Shown in pieces: positions 1 to 6,485 of a stretch of DNA of 64,000 nt. Both the position numbers and the translations under genes were made by a program. The DNA comes from an uncultured Lachnospiraceae bacterium (GTDB lineage: Bacteria; Bacillota; Clostridia; Lachnospirales; Lachnospiraceae), in assembly GCA_902796005.1 (NCBI GenBank), contig CADBNF010000072.1, positions 27,508 through 91,507 of the forward strand. Reading direction: 5' to 3'. Below the pieces are notes generated by a model. That model was given only the letters and a program-made list of their open reading frames with translations, made no database searches and was not told where the DNA came from. The number at the start of each line of letters is the position of its first letter. Position 1 is the first letter of the stretch.

Positions 1-1
1 C

Positions 2-235
2 TATAACATCTTAAGCCGCTCCCCGGAAACCGCGGTGGTGAAGATCGACCGTGTGCTTGAGGCCACGGAAGCCACCAGGGAAGACGCGAAATATCTCGAA
101 TATAAAGAGGGAAGGGCTATTCACCATATCCGTTCTCTGGGGTATAATGTATACGGAAAGCCCATCGAGCTTTCCTTTGCCGATTACCGCGGGGACAGGA
201 ACAAATTCGAAGTGACGGTGTATAACACCAACTGA
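2..235 (+). CDS. GntR/HutC-family regulator, C-terminal UTRA end (5' cut by window edge)
   Basis: The reading frame is open from the window edge to a stop at 233-235, so only about 77 C-terminal residues are visible and the DNA-binding half lies outside. The end resembles the UTRA effector-binding domain of GntR/HutC regulators: an LGYNVYGKPIE strand, then a YRGDRNKFEV strand, which is the usual close of that domain. UTRA domains bind small molecules, often sugars or their phosphates. The esterase gene starts 46 bp downstream on the same strand and is a plausible target (inference). Family assignment is fairly safe; the ligand is unknown. Confidence 0.75.
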   Translation, partial: YNILSRSPETAVVKIDRVLEATEATREDAKYLEYKEGRAIHHIRSLGYNVYGKPIELSFADYRGDRNKFEVTVYNTN

Positions 236-281
236 CCTGTCCTTCGCAAAAAGATGCAGATTCAGGGAGGACGAGGAGAAG

Positions 282-1223
282 ATGAGAAAGATTATAACCC
301 TGCCGGGAGAAGTCATTGATTTTGAAACCGTTTTCATGGAAAATGAGGCGCTGGCCGAAGAGCCGGTGAAAAAAGGCCGGTTTGAAAAGGTGGAATATAC
401 CACCGACGTGTACGAGGACGGGAAGACCTACAGCAAATACTGCAACGTCTACCTGCCCTGGTGCTACGATGCGGAAAAGGACAGCCGCCGGTTCAATATC
501 ATGTATTACCAGCACGGCAATACCCTGGATCCGGATTTCTTTACGGACCCCGAGCGGAAGAAAACCCTGGACCGGCTGTTTGAGCAGGAGGGCATCGATC
601 CCTGCATCCTGGTGTTCACCACCTATTATTTTGACTGTGTGACGGATGCGGACGTGCGCGCGGATACGGGCTATGTACCCGCCGGCGACGGCAATTACCT
701 GGGGGTGAAGGCCAATTACTGGAAGGAGGTCGTCGGGGACATCCTGCCGGCGGTGGAAAGCCGGTATGCCGTCTACGCCGAAGGAACCTCTCCCAATGAA
801 CTGAAAGCGGCCAGGGATCACAGGGGCTTTTCCGGCTATTCCCGGGGCGGCGTGTGCACCTGGTACATCATCCACAATGCCTTTGATTATTTCCGCTGGT
901 ATTCGCCCATGAGCTGCCATACCACGGCAGGCAAATACATCCAGGAGCCGGTCACGGAGGCCGAGGCGGTGGCCTATATCACCGCGCCGATCAAGGCCCG
1001 GCCGGACCTGCCCTTCTTCATCTATGCGGCGGCGGGGGATGCCACGGACGCCCAGCTGATGAAGAAGCAGCTTAAGGTGCTGACAAAGGAGCCGGAATTC
1101 TCCTTCGGCACCGACGGGAAGACCGACAACATCTATCTGACCGTGTCCGGTTTCCCGCATCATGACAAATACGCGCCGTATTATTATTACAATGCCCTGC
1201 AGGTGCTTTTCAAAGGGATCTGA
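282..1223 (+). CDS. alpha/beta-hydrolase esterase (CE1/esterase D-like)
   Basis: A 313-residue protein with no signal peptide, so probably cytoplasmic. The nucleophile elbow GYSRGG sits near residue 187 and a late GFPHHDKY segment can supply the catalytic His. A CNVYLPWCYD opening and a MYYQHG oxyanion-region strand match the fold used by feruloyl and acetyl-xylan esterases and their relatives. The ATG follows a good AGGAGAAG site. It lies just behind a GntR-type regulator, which suggests inducible use on a plant-derived or acylated sugar substrate; that is inference and the substrate is not readable from sequence. A strong hairpin follows the stop. Confidence 0.8.
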   Translation: MRKIITLPGEVIDFETVFMENEALAEEPVKKGRFEKVEYTTDVYEDGKTYSKYCNVYLPWCYDAEKDSRRFNIMYYQHGNTLDPDFFTDPERKKTLDRLFEQEGIDPCILVFTTYYFDCVTDADVRADTGYVPAGDGNYLGVKANYWKEVVGDILPAVESRYAVYAEGTSPNELKAARDHRGFSGYSRGGVCTWYIIHNAFDYFRWYSPMSCHTTAGKYIQEPVTEAEAVAYITAPIKARPDLPFFIYAAAGDATDAQLMKKQLKVLTKEPEFSFGTDGKTDNIYLTVSGFPHHDKYAPYYYYNALQVLFKGI

Positions 1224-1243
1224 GGCAGATGTTTTTTGACCGA

Positions 1244-1276
1244 AACCGGAAAAAAAGGTGTACTTTTTTTCCGGTT
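1244..1276 (+). terminator. perfect 14-bp hairpin after the esterase
   Basis: Arms at 1244-1257 and 1263-1276 pair perfectly around a 5-nt loop. The arms contain seven A and seven T, so the T-run lies inside the stem instead of after it. It probably ends the esterase transcript, and its symmetry means it can act in either direction. A TATAAT at 1282-1287 follows at once and may drive the next gene, although I see no convincing -35. Confidence 0.6.
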
Positions 1277-1349
1277 AAGTTTATAATTTAAAATAAGAAT
1301 AGTGCAGATAAAGCAGACATATATTCTAAATTCATAAGAGAGGTGCGTT

Positions 1350-1721
1350 ATGGGAAAATTTGTTGTAAAAACCACGAAAACCGGCATTATGTTCAACCTG
1401 AAGGCTGCCAACGGCCAGGTTATCGCCACTTCGGAGATTTATAAATCCGAAAGATCCATGAACAAGGGCATTGCCAGCGTTGTGAAGAACGCACCGGCAG
1501 CCGCCACCGAGGACCAGACCGTGGAAGAGGTGGCGAAGCAGAAATGTCCGAAGTTCGAGCTTTATACCGATAAAGCCGGAGAATTCCGCTTCCGCCTGAA
1601 AGCCACCAACGGCCAGATCATCGCCGTAAGCCAGGGCTACAAGACCATGAAATCCGCCCTCAACGGCATCGATTCCGTGAAGAAGAACGTAGTGGATGCC
1701 CCGGTGGAGAAGGAAGAATAA
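1350..1721 (+). CDS. YegP-like protein, two DUF1508 repeats
   Basis: A 123-residue protein with two copies of the short DUF1508 (YegP) repeat. Copy one has FNLKAANGQVIATSEIY and copy two has FRLKATNGQIIAVSQGY, each followed by a basic segment ending in I.SV.KN. The copies are joined by an Ala/Glu-rich linker at residues 48-63. Two tandem repeats is the usual form of this small soluble family. Its function is unknown; homologues are often abundant, stress-linked proteins (family knowledge). The ATG has a GAGAGGTG site 5 nt upstream. It seems to be a single-gene unit between two hairpins. Confidence 0.85.
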   Translation: MGKFVVKTTKTGIMFNLKAANGQVIATSEIYKSERSMNKGIASVVKNAPAAATEDQTVEEVAKQKCPKFELYTDKAGEFRFRLKATNGQIIAVSQGYKTMKSALNGIDSVKKNVVDAPVEKEE

Positions 1722-1754
1722 GCCATACAGACAAAACACACAGAGACATAATTT

Positions 1755-1790
1755 CGGCAGAGCAGCTTCACGTCTGCTCTGCCGTTTTTA
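1755..1790 (+). terminator. rho-independent terminator between yegP-like gene and luxS
   Basis: An 11-bp stem (1755-1765 with 1774-1784), an 8-nt loop and a TTTTT tail. It ends only 20 nt before the luxS ATG, so luxS must be read by leakage through it or from a weak start inside 1720-1755. It could therefore act as an attenuator for luxS. Confidence 0.8.
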
Positions 1791-1809
1791 AGTGAAGGGA
1801 AGAAATATT

Positions 1810-2274
1810 ATGGACAAAATACCAAGCTTTACCATCAATCATCTGGAGCTTCTGCCGGGCATCTACGTATCCCGCAGGGACGAGAAGAACGGAGTTGCCC
1901 TGACCACCTTTGACCTTCGGTTCACCGCGCCGAACCGGGAGCCGGTGATGGATATGCCGGCGGTGCACACCATCGAGCATCTGGGCGCCACCTACCTGCG
2001 CAACACCGAAGGAAAGGAAGATGTGGTGTATTTCGGGCCCATGGGCTGTCGGACCGGCTTCTACCTGGTCATGTTCGGCTGCTTAAAAGGGGCGGATATT
2101 TATGAGAAAATCCTGGCCATGTGCGACTTTATCCTGGGCTTTGAGGGAGAGATTCCCGGGGCCTCTCCGAGGGACTGCGGCAACTGGTCCGAGCAGAACC
2201 TGAACATGGCCAAATACTACGTGGCAAAATACCGGAAGGAACTGGAAGAGAAGCGCTTTGTGTATCCGGAATAA
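1810..2274 (+). CDS. luxS: S-ribosylhomocysteine lyase LuxS
   Basis: LuxS splits S-ribosylhomocysteine into homocysteine and DPD, the precursor of autoinducer-2, in the activated methyl cycle. The 154 residues match the family length. The metal site is readable: HTIEH gives His53 and His57, and DCGNW gives Cys123; the catalytic Cys80 is in GPMGCRTGF. The ATG at 1810 is preferred over an in-frame GTG at 1792 because GAAGGGAAGAAA lies at the right distance. No pfs/mtnN gene is nearby; it is followed after 19 bp by a CapA-type gene, so the methyl-cycle role is not reinforced by context. Confidence 0.97.
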   Translation: MDKIPSFTINHLELLPGIYVSRRDEKNGVALTTFDLRFTAPNREPVMDMPAVHTIEHLGATYLRNTEGKEDVVYFGPMGCRTGFYLVMFGCLKGADIYEKILAMCDFILGFEGEIPGASPRDCGNWSEQNLNMAKYYVAKYRKELEEKRFVYPE

Positions 2275-2293
2275 CCGGAAAGGGAGAGAGGAA

Positions 2294-3433
2294 ATGAAAG
2301 ACAAACTGACCATGTACGGTGTGGGAGATATCGCCGTTTACCGGGAGGATCTGGATTCTGCCTTTGTCCATGTGGCGCCTGTATTTAAGGAAGCGGACCT
2401 GGTTTTCGGCCAGCTGGAGGCGGTGTTAAGCGACAGGGGCGACCTGTCCAGCTGCACCCGCATGGGCTGCTCCTCCGTGCCGGCCCTGGCCGGCGCCATC
2501 AAAAGGGCGGGCTTTGACGTGATTTCCTTTTCCTCCAACCATGCCCTGGACTACGGGCGGCAGGCCTTTTTCGATACCCTGGACAATATCCGTTCGGCCG
2601 GCCTGTACCTGACCGGCGCGGGGGAGAACGAAACCGAGGCCCGGAAATACCCGATCATCGACGTGGAGGGCACGAAGGTGGCGGTGCTGGGATACAACTC
2701 CATCCTTCCCCAGGGCTTCTGGGCGGAGGAGGCCAGGCCCGGCTGCAATCCCGCCAGGGGAATTACCGCCTATGTGCCGGTGGAGCACGACCAGCCGGGC
2801 ACGCCGGTGCGGACCTACACCTTCCCCCATCCGGATGACCTGAAGCATATGCTCTCCGACATCGAGGAGGCGAAAAGATGCGCGGATGTGGTCATCGTCT
2901 CCTTCCACTGGGGCATTCATTTCAAGGAGGCGGTGCTGGCGGATTACCAGCGCTATTACGCCCATTTTGCCATTGATGCCGGGGCGGACCTGATACTTGG
3001 CCACCACGCCCATATCCTGAAGCCCGTGGAGATTTACCACGGAAAGGTGATTTTCTACAGCCTGGGCAATTTCGCCATGGAGGAGGTCACCAATATGCTC
3101 AAAGACCAGAAGGCCAAGGGGCAGGATATGAAAACCTCCAAAAGCCACCGGGAGATGACGGCCATCTCCGATGCGTTCAAAACCACGACCCGGTGCTTCC
3201 CCATGGACTGCTACCTGACCCTGGCGGCAAAGTGGACGGTGGAGAAGGGGAAAATCACCCGGGTGGGCTTCGTTCCCGCCTATCTGCCCGAGGACTGCAA
3301 TCCCTACCTGTGTCCGCCTTCGGATCCCCGCTTCGGGGAGGTGGTGGACTATATGAGGCGGATTACGGCAGCGGAGGACCTGGATACCCGGTACACCCTT
3401 TCGGAGGACGGCAGGGAAATCATTCTTACGTAA
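2294..3433 (+). CDS. CapA-family (PGA_cap) metallophosphatase-fold protein
   Basis: A 379-residue protein of the CapA/PgsA family, which has a calcineurin-like phosphoesterase fold and is best known from poly-gamma-glutamate capsule synthesis. Visible blocks in order: YGVGDI, a Glu in FGQLEAVL, SSNHALDYG, SFHWGIHF, GHHAH and FYSLGNF, the usual metal-site series. There is no signal peptide or N-terminal anchor, unlike capsule CapA proteins, so it is probably a cytosolic member with an unknown substrate. The ATG at 2294 is chosen for its GGGAGAGAGG site. It lies between luxS and the PrpD-type gene with gaps of 19 and 12 bp and is probably co-transcribed. Confidence 0.85.
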   Translation: MKDKLTMYGVGDIAVYREDLDSAFVHVAPVFKEADLVFGQLEAVLSDRGDLSSCTRMGCSSVPALAGAIKRAGFDVISFSSNHALDYGRQAFFDTLDNIRSAGLYLTGAGENETEARKYPIIDVEGTKVAVLGYNSILPQGFWAEEARPGCNPARGITAYVPVEHDQPGTPVRTYTFPHPDDLKHMLSDIEEAKRCADVVIVSFHWGIHFKEAVLADYQRYYAHFAIDAGADLILGHHAHILKPVEIYHGKVIFYSLGNFAMEEVTNMLKDQKAKGQDMKTSKSHREMTAISDAFKTTTRCFPMDCYLTLAAKWTVEKGKITRVGFVPAYLPEDCNPYLCPPSDPRFGEVVDYMRRITAAEDLDTRYTLSEDGREIILT

Positions 3434-3445
3434 CAGGAGGGCAGG

Positions 3446-4828
3446 ATGGAAAAGATAACGGAAAAACTGGCGCAGTTCATCGAAAATACCCGGTATGAGG
3501 ACATTCCCGAGGAGGTGCTGGCGGTACAGAAGCTCTCCGTGCTGGATGCCTGCGGCATCACCATGGGCGCCGGAACCCTGGGGGACGGCTGCGCCGAAAT
3601 GGTGGCGCTTTGTGAGACGATGGCAGCCGGCGGCAGGCCGGAGGCCTCGGTGATCGGCTTTGGCCGGAAGCTTCCCATGATGGCCGCTGCCATGGCCAAC
3701 GGCGCCATGGCCCATTCCCTGGATTTCGGGGATACCCAGATGGAGGGCGGCGTGCATTCCAATGCCTCTTCCTTCCCCGCGGCCCTCGCCCTGGCAGAAA
3801 CGAGGGGGAAGGTGTCAGGGAAGGATTTCCTGACCGCCCTGGTCCTGGGCAGCGAGACCGCCGTCCGGGTTGCCCTGGGGGTGACGGAGGAGCTGGTCCG
3901 GTTCGGCTTTTATCCGCCCACCATCTATTCCTCCTACGGCGCCGTTGCCGCCGCCGGCAGGCTTCTGGGGCTTTCCGCGGCACAGCTGGAAAATGCCTTT
4001 GCCTTCAACCTCTGCCAGACCACCTGCAGCGCGGAAATTGTTAACAGCTCCGATACGGTGGTGCGCTCCGTGCGGGAGGCCTTTGCCGTCCGCAATGCCC
4101 TGACGGCCGTGCTGATGGCGGAAAAGAACCTGGCGGGCTTTCCGGCGGCTTTGGAAGGAAAAGCCGGCCTTTACGCATCCTTTGCCCGGGGCAAATGCGC
4201 GCCGGAAAAGGTGACGGACCGCCTGGGAGAGAAATGGTACAGCGGCGAGCTGTATTTCAAGCTCTGGCCCAGCTGCGCCGGGACCCATCCGGATATCCGC
4301 CTTCTGAAGGATATCATGGAGAAGAACAGCCTGACGGCAGCGGATATTGAAGAGGTCTGCGTGACGGTTTCCTTAAGAAACGGTATGCTTGTCCAGCCGG
4401 AAGAGGTCAGGAAGGCGCCGAAAACCGCGATCATCGCCAAATTCAGCGTTCCCTATGCCTGCTCGGTGATGGCGGTCAAGGGCAGGGTTTCCCTTTCGGA
4501 CTTCCTGCCCGGGGCCCTGGAGGACCCGGCGGTGCTGGCCTTCTGCCGGAAATTCACCTGCCGGGTGGAGGAGGCCTGGGGACCGGAGGCGGCCCTGAAT
4601 ACGGAGATGACCGTGAAAACGGCAGATGGCAGAAGCTTTACCGGAAAGCTTTCCCATAAAGAGGCATCCTTTGCCCCGGTGACCTTTGCCCAGGTGAAGG
4701 AGAAGATGCTGGCCAATGCCGCCCTTGCGCCCTGTCCGGGGACGGAGGAGAACCTGGAGAAGCTCTGCAGCCTGGTGGAGCACCTGGAGGAGGTCGCGGA
4801 TATCCGCGAGCTGGCCGCGCTTTTATAA
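3446..4828 (+). CDS. MmgE/PrpD-family protein
   Basis: A 460-residue member of the MmgE/PrpD family, which includes 2-methylcitrate dehydratase and aconitate-decarboxylase-like enzymes. Typical features are the helical opening ending in LDACGITMG, the MANGAMAHSLDFGDT block near residue 85, and the KLWPSCAGTHPDI block near residue 272. None of the other 2-methylcitrate-cycle genes is present nearby, so the specific reaction cannot be named; paralogues in this group act on varied hydroxy- or polycarboxylic acids. An AGGAGG site precedes the ATG. It closes the luxS-capA-prpD-like run. Confidence 0.85.
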   Translation: MEKITEKLAQFIENTRYEDIPEEVLAVQKLSVLDACGITMGAGTLGDGCAEMVALCETMAAGGRPEASVIGFGRKLPMMAAAMANGAMAHSLDFGDTQMEGGVHSNASSFPAALALAETRGKVSGKDFLTALVLGSETAVRVALGVTEELVRFGFYPPTIYSSYGAVAAAGRLLGLSAAQLENAFAFNLCQTTCSAEIVNSSDTVVRSVREAFAVRNALTAVLMAEKNLAGFPAALEGKAGLYASFARGKCAPEKVTDRLGEKWYSGELYFKLWPSCAGTHPDIRLLKDIMEKNSLTAADIEEVCVTVSLRNGMLVQPEEVRKAPKTAIIAKFSVPYACSVMAVKGRVSLSDFLPGALEDPAVLAFCRKFTCRVEEAWGPEAALNTEMTVKTADGRSFTGKLSHKEASFAPVTFAQVKEKMLANAALAPCPGTEENLEKLCSLVEHLEEVADIRELAALL

Positions 4829-4842
4829 ATTTAAAATATTTT

Positions 4843-4910
4843 CTTTCCGGAATCACCTGCCGGCCCCGGAACAAATTGTTCGGGACAGGCGCTGATTCCG
4901 GAAAATACTT
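4843..4910. repeat. long imperfect inverted repeat after the PrpD-type gene
   Basis: Outer arms of about 12 bp (TTTCCGGAATCA and its complement) enclose a second pairing of CCTG/CAGG and a GGAAC/GTTC core. No T-run follows, so it is only a possible terminator of the upstream operon; it could be an RNA structure or a protein site. An AT-rich stretch follows, with the 14-nt direct repeat CAAACAATTTAAAA at 4922-4935 and 4982-4995. Confidence 0.5.
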
Positions 4911-5010
4911 GATTTATTGCACAAACAATTTAAAATTATATCAGAGATTAGATTTGTATTGTTGCATAATTTAGAAATATTCAAACAATTTAAAAGATTT
5001 TAAAAAGATG

Positions 5011-5039
5011 TTGACAAATTTCCCTGCGTCAGTTATAGT
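5011..5039 (+). promoter_or_regulatory. strong sigma-A promoter
   Basis: TTGACA at 5011-5016, a 17-nt spacer and TATAGT at 5034-5039, preceded by AT-rich DNA that could act as an UP element. No protein gene starts within 400 nt downstream, so the predicted start near 5046 makes the RNA described in the next entry. Confidence 0.85.
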
Positions 5040-5045
5040 AAAGCC

Positions 5046-5335
5046 AGAAAGAAACAAGAGAGTTTTCTAAAGACAAAACCAAAGAGAGGTGCGGTCCAAT
5101 GGATGTCTGATTCTTACCATGAAATCTCTTAAGAGTTTATATAAAGAAACCCGTAGGAGACTGAACGTAAGAGGTCCACACAAGGACGATCTAAGGAAAT
5201 GATGAAGAAGGAGGTACAGTCCAAAGAGAACTTAATTGCAGACTCATAATTTAAGAAAGTTGAAGGTGTAGACAATGAAATTAAAGGAAATTCATTAATC
5301 GCCCGGTCGAGAGGAAAAAGAATCGACCGGGCGAC
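5046..5335 (+). ncRNA. putative structured or purine-rich RNA of unknown class
   Basis: The segment lies between a near-consensus promoter and a strong GC stem, with no convincing protein gene. The sense strand is very rich in A and G and carries several Shine-Dalgarno-like tracts (near 5084, 5153, 5168, 5192, 5207 and 5254). Small hairpins can be drawn: GTTTT/AAAAC at about 5062-5079, GTCC/GGAC at 5174-5187, and AATGAAATT with AATTCATT near 5273-5298. It does not match what I know of tmRNA, RNase P, 6S or SRP RNA. Lachnospiraceae do have large orphan RNAs such as the raiA motif, but I cannot confirm membership by eye. Two coupled micro-ORFs lie inside it (5119-5202 and 5199-5249), so a peptide-coding mRNA is the alternative. 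Confidence 0.55.
5119..5249 (+). other. two overlapping micro-ORFs inside the RNA (27 and 16 codons)
   Basis: ATG at 5119 opens a 27-codon frame for a strongly basic peptide (KETRRRLNVR core) ending in TGA at 5200-5202. A second frame of 16 codons starts at the overlapping ATG 5199 and ends at 5249. The first lacks a Shine-Dalgarno site; the second has AAGG too close to its ATG. The coupling is suggestive, but codon evidence is too thin to call these genes. Confidence 0.25.
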
Positions 5336-5345
5336 TTTCATTTTA
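5300..5345 (+). terminator. terminator of the 5046-5335 RNA
   Basis: A perfect 11-bp GC-rich stem (5300-5310 with 5323-5333) around a 12-nt purine loop, followed by ACTTTCATTTTA. The T-tract is interrupted, but the stem is very stable. Confidence 0.75.
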
Positions 5346-5441
5346 CAGGGAAATATGGTACGCTGTCTGTACACGGAAAAACGAAGCTCCGTGAAGAATA
5401 CAGGCAGTTTTTTTAGTACTGACAGGAAAGGAAGGAAGCAT

Positions 5442-6482
5442 ATGAACGGCAGAGAACTTGTCCTTGCGGCAATCCGCTATGAGGAGACTCCCAGGGTTCC
5501 CGTCTCCGTACTGGACGGATACACCTGGATGATGAAACAGAACGGCATGTCTTTTCAGCAGCTTTTTGACATGGAAGACAGCGAAGCTGCGGATTTTATC
5601 CTGAACACCTACGAAGCACTTGGTTCGGATATGATTTTTTCCAACGGACAGTGCAGCAGCGCGGTTAAGCAGGCCCTTGGCGCGGAGGTGGATTTCTCAG
5701 CGGTCGGCGCACCGGCCCAGGCAAAATCCCTGCCCTTTGCCAAACCGGAGGACTGCCGGCAGTTCACCGTTGAAGAGGTCTTTGACCGGACGGCGAAGCA
5801 GCCTGTTTTTGCCGGCCTTTCAAGGCAGCAGCGGCTGTTCAACGACCGGGCGGGCAGGGAAAAGCTCATCTGCTCCTTCGGCCTTGGACCGCTGACCATG
5901 GCGGCAGGCTTCCTGGGCATGCAGCCCCTGATGATGGCCCTCTATGAGGATCCGGACAACGTGAAGCACCTGTTGGATTTCGGTGTGGAGCTGACCATCA
6001 GGCTGGCAAAGCTCCAGGCGGAAAACGGGGCGACGGCCATTTCCCTGGCGGATCCCTTATCCTCCATCAACCTGATCAGCGACGAAACCTTCGCGGAATT
6101 CTCCCTGCCGGGTCTTAAAAGAATCTGTGAAGAGATGAAGGCCTACGATAAGGATATGCCCATCATGCTGCATATCTGCGGCAACACCACCTCGAGGCTG
6201 GAGCCCCTGATGGGCTCGGGCATCGACATTTTCTCCGTGGACAGCATTGATCTGGGAGAAGCCTTCAGGACGGTGAAGAAGGATTACGCCCTCTTCGGTA
6301 ACTTAAGCACCACGGAGGTCATGCTGACAAAGACGCCGGAAGAGGTGCATGCGCTGGCGAAGGAGCGGATAGCCGCGGCAGGCGGTACCGGATTTATCCT
6401 GGCGCCGGGCTGCGATCTCGCGCCGGATACGCCGAAAGAAAACATCCTTGCCATGGTAAAGGCGGCAAAGGAAAAGGAGTAA
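5442..6482 (+). CDS. uroporphyrinogen-decarboxylase-family (MtaA/CmuA-type) methyltransferase
   Basis: A 346-residue protein of the UroD superfamily. Instead of the heme-pathway enzyme it resembles the corrinoid-linked methyltransferase branch: a Zn-site series HICGN (His and Cys) and a late APGCDL Cys matches the HxC...C pattern of MtaA/CmuA proteins. These enzymes move methyl groups between a corrinoid protein and coenzyme M or tetrahydrofolate. No corrinoid protein gene lies beside it, so the partner and substrate are unknown. ATG 5442 follows AAAGGAAGGAAG. It opens the long co-directional run and ends 3 bp before ygiQ. Confidence 0.82.
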   Translation: MNGRELVLAAIRYEETPRVPVSVLDGYTWMMKQNGMSFQQLFDMEDSEAADFILNTYEALGSDMIFSNGQCSSAVKQALGAEVDFSAVGAPAQAKSLPFAKPEDCRQFTVEEVFDRTAKQPVFAGLSRQQRLFNDRAGREKLICSFGLGPLTMAAGFLGMQPLMMALYEDPDNVKHLLDFGVELTIRLAKLQAENGATAISLADPLSSINLISDETFAEFSLPGLKRICEEMKAYDKDMPIMLHICGNTTSRLEPLMGSGIDIFSVDSIDLGEAFRTVKKDYALFGNLSTTEVMLTKTPEEVHALAKERIAAAGGTGFILAPGCDLAPDTPKENILAMVKAAKEKE

Positions 6483-6485
6483 AAC

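Noticed and set aside
2426..3757. 443-codon minus-strand open frame
   Set aside because: Shadow of the CapA-type and PrpD-type genes; composition is His/Gly/Arg-rich and unlike real proteins.
5046..5335. tmRNA, 6S, RNase P or SRP RNA
   Set aside because: The conserved segments of these RNAs that I can check by eye are missing; identity is left open.
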